From: JAXLVB01 sp046329195
GTDB taxonomy: Bacteria > Bacteroidota > Bacteroidia > Cytophagales > Spirosomataceae
DNA length: 64,000 nucleotides
NCBI GenBank assembly: GCA_046329195.1
Contig: JAXLVB010000002.1
Span: forward strand, 2,232,001 to 2,296,000
Reading direction: 5' to 3'
The notes under the pieces are model-generated. The model was not told the origin of the DNA, did no database searches, and worked only from the letters and a program-made list of their open reading frames with translations. The number at the start of each line of letters is the position of its first letter. Within the stretch, counting starts at the first letter, position 1. This document shows, piece by piece, positions 25,402-35,042 of this stretch. The position numbers and the translations under genes were made by a program.

Positions 25402-26142
25402 GTGAAAGAAAGTATTGATTTAGGCAATTTGCCGAAGCACATCGCCGTTATAATGGATGGTAACGGAAGATGGGCCAAAAAGCAAGGCGTAATTGACCGA
25501 GTATTTGGGCATCGGAATGCCCTAAAGGCCGTTAGAGAAGCCATTGAGGGATGTGCCGAGCTGGGTATAGAGTACCTGACACTCTATGCGTTTTCGACCG
25601 AAAACTGGTCTCGCCCTAAAGCCGAGGTAGATGCCTTGATGAGCTTGTTGGTAAAGACCATTCGAGATGAAATCCCCACCATGATGGAGAACAACGTTCG
25701 GTTGAGCACCATCGGCCATACTACCAGTTTACCCAAAGACTGTCAGAGAGAGTTACGAGAGGCCATAGAGCTAACTCGTGAAAATAAAGGACTTACCGTA
25801 ATTCTGGCCCTAAGTTATAGTGGAAAATGGGATATTACACAAGCTACCCAGCAGATTGCTCGCAAAGTAGCCCAAGGTGTACTGAATCCGGCAGAAATTA
25901 GTGAAGAAACCATCGCTCAACACCTCAGCACAGCAGGAATTCCTGATCCTGAGTTGATGATACGAACCAGCGGTGAGATGCGGATTAGTAATTACATGCT
26001 TTGGCAATTAGCATATTCCGAACTGTATATTACCGAAATCTTGTGGCCTGATTTCCGAAAACCTCACCTGTACGAAGCCATCGTGTCGTACCAGCAAAGA
26101 GAACGGCGTTTTGGAAAAACCAGTGAGCAAGTAAAAGCATAA
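25402..26142 (+). CDS. uppS: isoprenyl transferase (undecaprenyl diphosphate synthase type)
   Basis: Makes the cis-polyprenyl carrier for peptidoglycan and envelope glycans. The 246 residues carry IAVIMDGNGRWAKKQG (13-28) with the catalytic Asp, LYAFSTENWSRP, and RTSGEMRISNYMLWQ near the end. The start is GTG at 25402 (MKESIDLGNLP), chosen because the promoter box at 25364-25371 would place the transcript start downstream of the alternative TTG at 25369. In the family the C-terminal motif is usually SGE.R.SNF; it is intact here. It leads the bamA transcript. Confidence 0.95.
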   Translation: MKESIDLGNLPKHIAVIMDGNGRWAKKQGVIDRVFGHRNALKAVREAIEGCAELGIEYLTLYAFSTENWSRPKAEVDALMSLLVKTIRDEIPTMMENNVRLSTIGHTTSLPKDCQRELREAIELTRENKGLTVILALSYSGKWDITQATQQIARKVAQGVLNPAEISEETIAQHLSTAGIPDPELMIRTSGEMRISNYMLWQLAYSELYITEILWPDFRKPHLYEAIVSYQQRERRFGKTSEQVKA

Positions 26143-26290
26143 GTACTACCTGACAGAGGTCAGTTTTTGTTACCAACAAACTAAGTTTTACAATCATTTA
26201 GACCAGCCGCAAGGCGTCCATTTCCATAGACGATTAACCATGTGTGATTTGTTTTTGCTTCGGCATAGTGGGGTTTTTAATCAGCTATCT

Positions 26291-28852
26291 ATGAAAAAAC
26301 TTTCTATCGCTTTAGTCTTCTTACTGGCTATCCTCTTTAATGCCAATGCCCAAATCGGTGTGGGGCGTCGTCCTACCACCTCAACTTCGCAGCCTCAGTC
26401 AGAAGTCTTTGACTATGCAAATCCCAAAGAGTACATCATTGGCGGTGTAACCTCCAGTGGCTCAAAGTATTACGATGCCAACTCTATGATTTCTATCTCG
26501 GGGCTTCGTGAAGGCGACAAAATCCAAGTGCCTGGGGCAGCCATTAGCGATGCCGTAAAAAAGCTAATGGACCAAGGAATTTTGGAAAATGTTGAGATTT
26601 CGGCTACTAAAATTGAAGGTGATAAAATCTTCTTGAACATCCATCTCAAAGAGCGTCCTCGGCTTTACAAAATCTTGTTTTCGGGTATTAAAAAAGGCGA
26701 ACAAGATGGCCTCAACGACAAAGTGAAGCTCATTAAGGGTAAAATTATTACCGAAACCTTGATTAAAAACGCCGAACTGGCCATTAAGCGGTATTTTACT
26801 GAAAAAGGTCACCTCAACGTAAAAATCAAAACCATTCAATTAGCCGACTCTGCACGAGGCAACAACGCTGCGCTGCGCTTTATTATAAACAAAGGTGAAA
26901 AAGTAAAAATCCATCAAATCATTATCAATGGTCGCACCGAAATGGAAGAAGGGTTGGTGCGTCGAAAAATGAAGGGAACCAAGCAAATGCGCTTTGGGCG
27001 AATTTTTACACCTTCTAAGTTTATTCCGAAAAAGTTTGATGAAGACAAAGAAAAGCTCATTGAGTTCTACAATAAAAAGGGGTATCGTGATGCCCGTATT
27101 GCTTTTGATACCGTTTATGCTCACGACAACCGAACCGTTGATGTAGTCCTCAACCTCGAAGAAGGTCGAAAGTATTATTACCGAAGTATCCGATGGGAAG
27201 GCAACTTCATTCGTCCCGACTCGGTACTTAATGAAGTTCTCAACATCAAGAAAGGTGATGTATATGATACAGAAGAGTTGGCAAAACGCATCAATGGCAT
27301 TCCTCAAAACGACGTTAGCTCTCTCTATATGGACGATGGTTACTTGTTCTTCCAAGCCGAACCTGAAGAAGCCGTTATTGAAAACGACTCGATTGATTTG
27401 GTGATTCGGATTTCGGAAGGAAAACAAGCTACTATCAACAAGATTATCCTGAACGGTAACACCAAAACCAGCGACCACGTAGTAATGCGTGAAATCCGAA
27501 CCTTGCCCGGTCAGAAGTTTAGCAAATCGGCCATTATTCGTACGCAACGAGAATTGGCTACACTTGGCTACTTTGACCCTGAAAAAATCGGTATCGTGCC
27601 GATTCCACACCAAGACGGAACCGTGGACATTGAATATACGGTAGAAGAAAAGCCTTCTGATCAGATTGAGTTGTCTGGTGGTTGGGGTGGTTATGTGGGT
27701 TTTGTAGGTACGCTGGGGGTTGTATTCAATAATTTCTCAGCCCGTAACATTGGTAATCTCAAAGCATGGCGACCATTGCCAGCTGGTGATGGGCAGAAAA
27801 TGGCCGTTCGGTTCCAAGCCAACGGACAGCAGTTTCAGAACTACTCGCTCACCTTTACAGAACCTTGGCTAGGCGGCAAAAAGCCTAACTCATTCAGTAT
27901 CAGTCTCAACAAGAGTGTTTATTACCCCTACAAAGGCGGTTATACTTCGTTGATTTATGGTAGTTCATTGAGTGAAGATGACAAAAATGCTCACTTCAAT
28001 AGCTTAGGAATTACCTTTAGCTTGGGGCGCCGACTCAAGCGACCAGACGATTACTTCACCATGAGCAATGCCCTGTCATTGCAGTCGTTTGATGTATATA
28101 AACTATATCAAGGTTACTATCCTACCGGAAAGTCAACGAGTATTACGTTCAATACTACCATCTCTCGAAACAGCCTTGACAACCCTCAGTTTACACGCCG
28201 GGGCTCATCGTTTACGTTGAGTGCTACGTTTACGCCGCCGTATTCGATGTTTTCAAACAAAACTTATAGCGCCAACGACCCCGAAAAATACCGTTTGTTG
28301 GAATACCACAAGTGGATGTTTGACGCCAGTTGGTTTACGCCCATTTTCGGCAAGTTTGTCTTGCACGCTCGTGCCCACATGGGCTTCTTGGGTAGCTATA
28401 ACAGCAGCTTAGGTATTGTGCCATTTGAGCGCTTTGTATTGGGAGGTTCGGGTATGGTTTACAACAACTTCCAGTTGTCTCGTGACATTGTTGGTTTGCG
28501 GGGCTACAAAGACCAAGTGATTGGACCACTCGACCGCAACAATACCTCAACGGGCGGGGTTGTTTACAATAAATTTGTAGCCGAATTGCGCTATCCCGTT
28601 TCACTAAACCCATCGGCCACTATCTTTGTGCTGAGTTTTATGGAGGCCGGTAACAACTGGGGCAGCTACAAAGAGTACAATCCATTCAGCCAAAAACGCT
28701 CGGCAGGTTTTGGCGCTCGTATCTTTATGCCTGCTTTTGGTATGATTGGTATTGACTGGGCGTATGGTTTTGACAAAGTGCCAGGCTATACAGGTACCGA
28801 CAAGGCTAACGGTGCGCAGTTCCACTTCACGATTGGTCAGCAGATTCGCTAA
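26291..28852 (+). CDS. bamA: outer membrane protein assembly factor BamA
   Basis: Core of the machinery that folds beta-barrel proteins into the outer membrane. The 853 residues start with a signal peptide (MKKLSIALVFLLAILFNANA), then about five POTRA domains (about 60-470, with repeated NG-x-x-x-x-x-x-x-V/L patterns such as IILNGNTKTSDHVVMREI), then a 16-strand barrel whose mark is RGF-like LSRDIVGLRGYKD. The Met codon at 26240 lies 17 residues before the signal and is not used. It follows uppS and precedes two OmpH chaperone genes. Confidence 0.95.
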   Translation: MKKLSIALVFLLAILFNANAQIGVGRRPTTSTSQPQSEVFDYANPKEYIIGGVTSSGSKYYDANSMISISGLREGDKIQVPGAAISDAVKKLMDQGILENVEISATKIEGDKIFLNIHLKERPRLYKILFSGIKKGEQDGLNDKVKLIKGKIITETLIKNAELAIKRYFTEKGHLNVKIKTIQLADSARGNNAALRFIINKGEKVKIHQIIINGRTEMEEGLVRRKMKGTKQMRFGRIFTPSKFIPKKFDEDKEKLIEFYNKKGYRDARIAFDTVYAHDNRTVDVVLNLEEGRKYYYRSIRWEGNFIRPDSVLNEVLNIKKGDVYDTEELAKRINGIPQNDVSSLYMDDGYLFFQAEPEEAVIENDSIDLVIRISEGKQATINKIILNGNTKTSDHVVMREIRTLPGQKFSKSAIIRTQRELATLGYFDPEKIGIVPIPHQDGTVDIEYTVEEKPSDQIELSGGWGGYVGFVGTLGVVFNNFSARNIGNLKAWRPLPAGDGQKMAVRFQANGQQFQNYSLTFTEPWLGGKKPNSFSISLNKSVYYPYKGGYTSLIYGSSLSEDDKNAHFNSLGITFSLGRRLKRPDDYFTMSNALSLQSFDVYKLYQGYYPTGKSTSITFNTTISRNSLDNPQFTRRGSSFTLSATFTPPYSMFSNKTYSANDPEKYRLLEYHKWMFDASWFTPIFGKFVLHARAHMGFLGSYNSSLGIVPFERFVLGGSGMVYNNFQLSRDIVGLRGYKDQVIGPLDRNNTSTGGVVYNKFVAELRYPVSLNPSATIFVLSFMEAGNNWGSYKEYNPFSQKRSAGFGARIFMPAFGMIGIDWAYGFDKVPGYTGTDKANGAQFHFTIGQQIR

Positions 28853-28985
28853 GGTTGTACCACTGTTTGGTAAATCGTGGGTTAAATACCTAATAATCAG
28901 CGATGACGAACATCGTCAGTCCCTAATTAACAATTTTTAACACAACAAGCTAAGACAGATGTCGTTAATTGGTTCACAAAGGCAA

Positions 28986-29618
28986 ATGGTAAGAGTGAAA
29001 AAATTATATCTTTTACTAACTTTGCTGTTTCTTTTGGTAGTACAGGCTGCGCAAGCACAAAAATTTGGGTATTTAGACATGGAGTATCTCATGGGTAAAA
29101 TGCCTGAATATCAAACTGCCAAAGCCGAAATGAACAAATGGACGGAGCGATGGACGAAAGACATTGCTGACAAATACGCCGAGTTGGAGAAGTTGGAAAG
29201 AGCGTATCGGAACGAAGAAGTGCTCCTGACCGACGCCATGAAGCAAGAACGCCAAAAAGCCATTGCTGACAAAGAGAAAGAAGTGAAGGATTTCAACAGC
29301 AAAGTATTTGGGTTTGAAGGGCTGCTTTATCAAAAGAAAGCCGAAATAATCAAACCGCTGATGGACCAAATTGATAAGGCCGTTCAGAAAGTAGCTCGGC
29401 AAAAACAATTGATGTTTTTGTTTGATAAATCAAGCGAAGGAACCACGATGGTATATACCGACCCTCGCCACGATTACACCGACTATGTGATGGAAGAACT
29501 CGGCATCAAAACAGACTTAAACAAAGAAAAAGAAAATCAGACACAAGCCGCTGATAAACCCCCTGTACCAAATAACCCAACCCCTAACACACCGTCGAAA
29601 AGACAAACGAAAAATTAA
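28986..29618 (+). CDS. OmpH/Skp family periplasmic chaperone, first copy
   Basis: 210 residues with a signal peptide ending AAQAQ, then KFGYLDMEYLMGKMPEY, the usual OmpH opening, and a long charged coiled coil (about 45-150) forming the tentacles of the Skp trimer. The C-terminal 30 residues are low-complexity Pro/Asn/Thr. It holds unfolded outer membrane proteins on the way to BamA. An ATG at 28959 would add nine residues before the signal and cannot be ruled out. The next gene is its paralogue 15 bp downstream. Confidence 0.9.
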   Translation: MVRVKKLYLLLTLLFLLVVQAAQAQKFGYLDMEYLMGKMPEYQTAKAEMNKWTERWTKDIADKYAELEKLERAYRNEEVLLTDAMKQERQKAIADKEKEVKDFNSKVFGFEGLLYQKKAEIIKPLMDQIDKAVQKVARQKQLMFLFDKSSEGTTMVYTDPRHDYTDYVMEELGIKTDLNKEKENQTQAADKPPVPNNPTPNTPSKRQTKN

Positions 29619-29633
29619 CAATCACGAATCAAA

Positions 29634-30239
29634 ATGAAAACTAAATTTTTTGTAGTGCTTTTGTCAGTTTTGGCATTGGCAAGTTTCTCGTCACAAGCTC
29701 AGACTTCAGCACTGAAAATTGGCTATACGAATATAGATGTTCTTCTTAACGGAATGCCTGAAAGTAAGCAAATTGAAGCCGATTTGAAAAGCACTCAAGC
29801 GCAATATGAGAAGTTGTTTCAGGCTAAAGTAAAAGACTTTCAAGACAAGTTGGCTATTTTTGAGAAACTTCCAGCAAATACTTCAGAAGTAATCAAGGCC
29901 GACAAAGAAAAAGAATTGCAAAGCTTGCAGACTCAAATCCAAGAGTTTCAGAAAAACTCACAAGAAGATTTGCAAAAGAAGCAACGCCAGTTGTTAGAGC
30001 CTGTATTGACCAAAATCCAAGGAGGTATTGATGCCGTAGCGAAAGAAAACGCATTCTCTTATGTTTTCAATACTGCTGCTTCTGCCGAAGGAATGCCGTT
30101 CTTGTTGTTTGCTACTCCAGAGAATGACATTACGGACTTAGTTTTCAAGAAATTAGGTGTAACACCTCCAGCCAAAGATGCTGCCAAACCAGCCGCTTCG
30201 ACACCTGCCCCTGCTAATACGCAGCCTAAGAAGAACTAA
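29634..30239 (+). CDS. OmpH/Skp family periplasmic chaperone, second copy
   Basis: 201 residues with a signal peptide ending SSQAQ, then LKIGYTNIDVLLNGMPES and a coiled coil (about 45-135). The tail is Ala/Pro/Lys-rich. The pair of tandem OmpH genes after bamA is typical of Bacteroidetes. Divergence in the coiled coil and tails suggests an old duplication. A perfect terminator follows 42 bp after the stop. Confidence 0.92.
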   Translation: MKTKFFVVLLSVLALASFSSQAQTSALKIGYTNIDVLLNGMPESKQIEADLKSTQAQYEKLFQAKVKDFQDKLAIFEKLPANTSEVIKADKEKELQSLQTQIQEFQKNSQEDLQKKQRQLLEPVLTKIQGGIDAVAKENAFSYVFNTAASAEGMPFLLFATPENDITDLVFKKLGVTPPAKDAAKPAASTPAPANTQPKKN

Positions 30240-30281
30240 GCAAAGTTGGGATTGGATAGATTCCATTGACCGAAACATCAA

Positions 30282-30313
30282 AAAAAAGCGGAAGATGACT
30301 CTTCCGCTTTTTT
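30282..30313. terminator. intrinsic terminator of the bamA unit
   Basis: AAAAAAGCGGAAGA (30282-30295) and TCTTCCGCTTTTTT (30300-30313) form a perfect 14-bp stem with loop TGAC. A/T runs at both sides let it stop the bamA unit and also the convergent aldo/keto reductase gene. Confidence 0.92.
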
Positions 30314-30332
30314 CTTTGGATATCCATCCAAA

Positions 30333-31286
30333 TTATTCATCCCATAGGTTTTGAAGGGTATAGTCTGAGCCTTCTAAGCACCAAAAGTCACCTTTGATAT
30401 AACGGTTATGGAGGTCAAGTTGGCTCATAGTGGTCAGTTCTTCGGAAGTTAAGACGATGTCGGCAGCAGCTAAGTTTTCGATAAGACGAGCTTCACTGAC
30501 TGTCTTAGGAATAACGCAAATACCCGAGTTAATAGCCCAAGCCAAAATCAATTGAGCCTTACTAATCCCTCTTGTTTCTGCTAATGATTGGATGGTAAGG
30601 TTTTCAAACAAGAGCGGTTCTCCTGCTGTTTTGCGGTTAGCAGGTCTATCCAACGAACCCAATGGCGCATAGGCCGTTAAGATGATTTGATGCTCGTCGG
30701 TGTAGGCTTTTAGCGTTTTTTGTTGCAAAAATGGATGAAGTTCTACTTGATTTACTTCGGGTTTTACACCTGTGGCATCCCAAATGGCTTGTATCTTTTT
30801 AGCACTAAAATTAGAAACGCCGATATGCTTCGTTAAGCCACTATCCTGAAGCTGAATGAGGCCTTTCCAGGTTTCGGCAAGTGGTACTTGGGTTAAACTA
30901 ACTAAATCTTGAGCCGTTTCGGGGAAACCTTTGTGGTCAACTACTACGATGGGCCAGTGAATTAAGTACAAATCCAAATATCCTACTTGCAGGTCATCTA
31001 ACGATTGTTGAAAAGCAGGTCGAATCTGTTCGGCACGGTGGCGATTGTTCCAAAGTTTTGAAGTAATCCAGAGTTCCTCCCGTTTTACTTCTCTTGCCTT
31101 GATAGCATCCGCTAACGCATCTCCAATTTCTTTTTCGTTTCCGTACAAAAACGCACAATCAAAGTGCCGATAACCTACCTCAATGGCCTTACGTACTACC
31201 CCATAGACTTCTCCTTTGGCCGATTTCCACGTTCCTAAGCCCAAAGCAGGCATCAAATCCCCATTACTGAGTTGAAAATAGTTCAT
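30333..31286 (-). CDS. aldo/keto reductase
   Basis: 317 residues, an NADPH-dependent cytoplasmic reductase. The AKR tetrad is visible as Asp and Tyr in HFDCAFLYGNEKEIG, Lys in ITSKLW and His in YLIHWP. GVSNFSAKKI and the C-terminal IPKTVSEARL cofactor segment are present. Start chosen at MNYFQLSNGDLMPALGLGT. It is the last gene of the long same-strand carbohydrate run and may reduce aldehydes or ketoses from sugar-acid cleavage; the substrate is unknown. Confidence 0.9.
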   Translation of the reverse strand: MNYFQLSNGDLMPALGLGTWKSAKGEVYGVVRKAIEVGYRHFDCAFLYGNEKEIGDALADAIKAREVKREELWITSKLWNNRHRAEQIRPAFQQSLDDLQVGYLDLYLIHWPIVVVDHKGFPETAQDLVSLTQVPLAETWKGLIQLQDSGLTKHIGVSNFSAKKIQAIWDATGVKPEVNQVELHPFLQQKTLKAYTDEHQIILTAYAPLGSLDRPANRKTAGEPLLFENLTIQSLAETRGISKAQLILAWAINSGICVIPKTVSEARLIENLAAADIVLTSEELTTMSQLDLHNRYIKGDFWCLEGSDYTLQNLWDE

Positions 31287-31354
31287 AGACTTGTTTGGTT
31301 TATGCTGAAACAAAACAAGAGGTAAAAACCTTACCTCTTGCTTGAATAGTGTGC

Positions 31355-32395
31355 TTATTTGTACGGTTCGATAGTCTGGATACTGCCGTCTGGATTGTAG
31401 TGCAATTCTGTTACTTTCACATTTCGTAAATGGGTTTTACCCGTTAATTGTACATCGTGGTAGAATAAGTACCACTTACCGTTGACTTCTACGATGGAGT
31501 GGTGGTTAGTCCAGCCTTGCACGGGTTTTAGCACAATGCCTTTGTAGGTAAATGGTCCATAAGGGCTATCGCCAACGGCGTAGCAGATGTTGTGTGTATC
31601 GCCAGTTGAGTACGAGAAATAATATTTCCCTTTGTACTTATGCACCCATGCGGCCTCAAAAAATCGCTTATCGTTGTTATCTTCTTTGAGCAAGTTGCCT
31701 TTTTCGTCAAGGATTTTGACCTCTTTGACCTCTTCGGCAAAGCTTTTCATATCGGGTGCCATCTTGGCGATACGAGGCAAACGAGCTACTTCTCCTTTTT
31801 GGGGATTAGCTGTTTTACCGAGATACTTGTTGCCGTTCCAACGTTGGAGTTGACCGCCCCAAATACCACCAAAGTACATATAATAACTGCCATCGGTGTC
31901 TTTAAAAACGGCTGGGTCCATGCTATAACTGCCTTTTATGGGTTCTGGCTCGGCTTTAAACGGCCCAACTGGCGACTTGCTAGTGGCTACTCCAATCCGA
32001 AAAATATCTTGCTTGTCTTTTACCGGAAAGTACAGGTAATACGTACCGTTTTTGTAGGCTGCATCGGGCGCCCACATTTGACGGCCAGCCCACGGGACAT
32101 CCTTGATGTCGAGAGCCACGCCATTGTCTTTAACGGGACCTCCGATTTTGTCCATTGACAAAATGTGATAGTCTTTCATGTTGAAATGGCCGCCCTCGTC
32201 GTCTTCTTTGGCTCCTGACTCAATATCGTGTGAAGGATAGATATAGATTTTGCCGTTGAACACATGCGCCGAAGGGTCGGCGGTATAGATATGCGACAAT
32301 AAGGGTTGTGAAATCGGTTCTTTTTTCTTGGGTTGTTGTGCTACACACACGGCTGTGCTGGCTAAAATTGCCGCAACGGAGAGAAATTTTGACAT
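31355..32395 (-). CDS. GH43 family glycoside hydrolase (xylosidase/arabinofuranosidase)
   Basis: 346 residues with a Sec signal (1-19). A five-bladed propeller of GH43 follows: the base Asp40 in SHIYTADPSAHVF, the modulator Asp in SYSMDPAVF and the acid Glu in RFFEAAWVHKY. It removes xylose or arabinose from plant polysaccharides in the periplasm or outside. The longer frame to 32491 overlaps the upstream gene and is rejected. It lies between an oxidoreductase and an aldo/keto reductase. Fine specificity cannot be read from sequence. Confidence 0.88.
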   Translation of the reverse strand: MSKFLSVAAILASTAVCVAQQPKKKEPISQPLLSHIYTADPSAHVFNGKIYIYPSHDIESGAKEDDEGGHFNMKDYHILSMDKIGGPVKDNGVALDIKDVPWAGRQMWAPDAAYKNGTYYLYFPVKDKQDIFRIGVATSKSPVGPFKAEPEPIKGSYSMDPAVFKDTDGSYYMYFGGIWGGQLQRWNGNKYLGKTANPQKGEVARLPRIAKMAPDMKSFAEEVKEVKILDEKGNLLKEDNNDKRFFEAAWVHKYKGKYYFSYSTGDTHNICYAVGDSPYGPFTYKGIVLKPVQGWTNHHSIVEVNGKWYLFYHDVQLTGKTHLRNVKVTELHYNPDGSIQTIEPYK

Positions 32396-32457
32396 TGGAT
32401 TAGAGATTAATTGTCTGGGTTGAAAAGGTTGAACATTGTATATTTTGCCAAATCGTG

Positions 32458-33462
32458 TTACAAATGATGACTTATTTTTGACATGACCCAATTGGTACGA
32501 GCAGCCGAGACACCCGTACTGATACAGGTACCTTTACCTCGAAGTTCGTCCACAATGGTCTGAATAAAAGGCTGTTGGATATGCTTGGGCATCTCAAAGT
32601 GTAGTACTTCGTCGGGTTGGCCTTCTACTGACAATTGGATATGAAAATTACTAAAAAATGTAAAAGCCAGCTTGCCCTTGCTGCCATAAATGGTGGTGAG
32701 CTCATGTTCTGCATTGGGGGAGGTGTTAAAACACCAGCTACCTTGCCCTAAAACACCATTTTCAAACACAAATGAGCCCAGAACAATGTCTTCGGCAGGG
32801 TAATGGCCGGCTTGGTTAGAGGCAAAACCCTGTGCTTCTTTGATGGGACCCAATAGGTAATCCATCAAATCTAATTGATGCGAACCCAAGTCAAAAAAGT
32901 GCCCACCTCCTCCTACTTCGGGTAGCGTTCGCCAGTTTTCTTGGCCGTTACCTGCACCACTATTCGGTTGAAGGGCTTTGTGGACCTTGATGTCCACATA
33001 ACGAACATCACCGATAACACCTTGCTCCAGCAACGCCTTCACCTTTTGGTATATAGCAAGTTCTCTGCGATAAAAGGCTACGTAAAGCGGTACTTGAGCT
33101 TGCTCACAAACGGCTATCATATCAAGGCATTCTTGATGATTGCGAGCCATCGGTTTTTCGACATAAACCGGCTTGCCTGCGGCAGCTACTTTATGGGTGT
33201 AATAGGCATGTGAATCGGGTGGAGTAGCAATGTAAACGGCATTTACTTGAGGGTCGTGTATGAGGGCATCGGCATCATTGTACCAAGTAGCTACCCCATG
33301 CCTACGAGCATAATCAGCTGCTTTTTCGGCATTTCGACGCATAACTGCCACTAAACTTGAGCCCTCGATGAGGTTCATGGCGGGCGCACTTTTTACTTCG
33401 CAGACATCGCCTACGCCAATGATTCCCCAGCGAACTCCGTTTTCAAACAGATTTGTATTCAT
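32458..33462 (-). CDS. Gfo/Idh/MocA family oxidoreductase (cytoplasmic)
   Basis: 334 residues without signal peptide, unlike the three relatives further upstream in this locus. The Rossmann loop is WGIIGVGDVCEVKSAP near 12-27, and the catalytic lysine motif is VYVEKPMARNHQE. GGGHFFDLGSHQLDLMDY forms the substrate side. It probably oxidises a sugar or cyclitol with NAD(P). A tight group with GH43 and the aldo/keto reductase follows it. Confidence 0.88.
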   Translation of the reverse strand: MNTNLFENGVRWGIIGVGDVCEVKSAPAMNLIEGSSLVAVMRRNAEKAADYARRHGVATWYNDADALIHDPQVNAVYIATPPDSHAYYTHKVAAAGKPVYVEKPMARNHQECLDMIAVCEQAQVPLYVAFYRRELAIYQKVKALLEQGVIGDVRYVDIKVHKALQPNSGAGNGQENWRTLPEVGGGGHFFDLGSHQLDLMDYLLGPIKEAQGFASNQAGHYPAEDIVLGSFVFENGVLGQGSWCFNTSPNAEHELTTIYGSKGKLAFTFFSNFHIQLSVEGQPDEVLHFEMPKHIQQPFIQTIVDELRGKGTCISTGVSAARTNWVMSKISHHL

Positions 33463-33581
33463 TTAACTCTTTCTGGTCCTTGTTTAGCTGCACTTATGGG
33501 CAGCTTTTCTCCGATTTTTGTTTCACAGCATCCAAACGCAAGCTACGGGTTTTTCCGTATTGATGCGTTTGGCTTAACTAA

Positions 33582-33610
33582 CAAGAAAGGCAAAAGTAAT
33601 GCCTTTCTTG
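33582..33610 (-). terminator. probable terminator after the dehydratase-like gene
   Basis: CAAGAAAGGC (33582-33591) and GCCTTTCTTG (33601-33610) form a perfect 10-bp stem just beyond the stop of the gene ending at 33626. The T run after it on the minus strand is weak, so strength is uncertain. Confidence 0.45.
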
Positions 33611-33625
33611 CTTCTAAACCTATTT

Positions 33626-34909
33626 TTATTCAAAGAATGGCACGCCTGGAGCTGCATATTTTTTCATGCCTTCTTCGTTGATTTCTACACCAATACCCGG
33701 TTTTTCTGAAAGGGGTATAAAGCTATTTTCAACCCATGTTCCATCATACGTTACAATTTCTTTGAACATAGGGTCTTTGTGGAAATAGATCTGCCATTCC
33801 AGAATCATGAAGTTAGGCACTGAGGCACATACATGGCAGGAGGCCATTGCGCCCAAGAACGAGGCTACCATGTGAGGCGCAAACGGCACGTAATACAAAT
33901 TAGCTAAATTGGCTACTCGTTGGGCCTCACCCAAGCCCCCAACCTTCTGTAAATCAGGCATAATAATATCTACTGCTCCGATTTCAAACAGACGGCGAAA
34001 GCCATAGGCCAAATAGTGATTTTCACCAGCGCAAATGGGTGTGGTGGTTGAATCCGCTATTTTTTTGTAGGCTTCGGGATTTTCGGCAGGGATGGGTTCT
34101 TCGAGCCACATGAGTTTGAGGGGCTCAAGCATTTTTGCCACCTGCTCACCCGTAACGGCATCATAGCGACCGTGCATATCAGCACAGATGTCAATATTGG
34201 GACCTACGGCTTCTCGGGCGGCGGCCATTTGGTCGTACATTCGTTGCAACTCGGCAGGGCTGGCTGTCCAGTTGTAACGGTCATACTTATTGGGGTCGTT
34301 GGCTTGGTCGAGGTCAAATTTGATGGCGTTGAAACCCATTTTCTTGGCTTCGAGTGCGGCATTGGCAAAATCAGAGGGTTTGGGAAGGGTATTTTGATAC
34401 AAGGCGGTATCGCAATACACCCTGATTTTGTCTCGAAACTTACCGCCAAGCAACTGATAAACAGGCAGATTGAGTGCTTTGCCTGCTAAATCCCAAAGAG
34501 CAGCTTCCACCGCCGACAACACTGCCACAAACATGCCTGACTGTGCGCCCTCAAAAAAGCCCGAACGGCGGATATCTTCAAAAAGTCGGTTGACGTTGAG
34601 GGGGCTTTTGCCTTTGAGTCGCAAGCCCATTTGTTTGACCAAATGGTAGGTACCTGGCGTAGCATCTACGCCTTCGCCATGCCCAATGATGCCTTGATTG
34701 GTGTAAATTTTCACAAACAAGCTGTGGCCGCTTCGAATATAGCCACACTTGATGTCGGTGATTTTGAGGTCTGAAGGAGCCGACCACTTGGGAGTTTTGT
34801 CAATGGCCTCTTCATAACCCTTGCCAAAACCGGTCAGTGTTGATAAGGAGGCCGCCCCTGCCAAGGCACTTTTGCCTAAAAACGAGCGCCGTGATGTAGA
34901 ATTTTTCAT
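33626..34909 (-). CDS. Tat-exported enolase-superfamily (mandelate racemase/sugar-acid dehydratase-like) protein
   Basis: 427 residues. The N-terminus STSRRSFLGKSALAGAAS is a textbook twin-arginine signal, so the folded enzyme should act in the periplasm. The barrel keeps metal ligands and acid-base residues: ICADMHGRYD, WLEEPIPAENPE and CAGENHYLAYGF, with APHM near the end. The Asp-x-His in ADMHGR is like gluconate, galactonate and mannonate dehydratases. Likely dehydrates or epimerises an aldonic acid. The frame to 34948 adds 13 residues before the signal and is not used. It is 94 bp downstream of the RraA-like gene. Confidence 0.83.
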   Translation of the reverse strand: MKNSTSRRSFLGKSALAGAASLSTLTGFGKGYEEAIDKTPKWSAPSDLKITDIKCGYIRSGHSLFVKIYTNQGIIGHGEGVDATPGTYHLVKQMGLRLKGKSPLNVNRLFEDIRRSGFFEGAQSGMFVAVLSAVEAALWDLAGKALNLPVYQLLGGKFRDKIRVYCDTALYQNTLPKPSDFANAALEAKKMGFNAIKFDLDQANDPNKYDRYNWTASPAELQRMYDQMAAAREAVGPNIDICADMHGRYDAVTGEQVAKMLEPLKLMWLEEPIPAENPEAYKKIADSTTTPICAGENHYLAYGFRRLFEIGAVDIIMPDLQKVGGLGEAQRVANLANLYYVPFAPHMVASFLGAMASCHVCASVPNFMILEWQIYFHKDPMFKEIVTYDGTWVENSFIPLSEKPGIGVEINEEGMKKYAAPGVPFFE

Positions 34910-35042
34910 CGTATTAATAGGTTTAGATAGGTTCTCTTCATTTGCCAAAAACTTTAAGTATCAGGTTATCAAAAAGTTTGATTAAGCACCCAGAAATCAT
35001 AGCCATCTTAGTAGGAGTTGGTTTCCAGCAAGGCTCAGTTGT

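Noticed and set aside
26840..27613. 257-codon open frame on the minus strand opposite bamA
   Set aside because: It is fully antisense to a certain gene, rich in Phe and Val as expected from reversed codons, and has no family-like motif.
31640..32158. 172-codon open frame on the plus strand opposite the GH43 gene
   Set aside because: It lies inside a well-supported gene on the other strand and its residue usage looks like a reverse reading frame.
33486..33508. Hairpin AGCTGC...GCAGCT followed by TTTT on the plus strand
   Set aside because: No plus-strand gene is upstream that it could terminate, so it is probably a chance hairpin.
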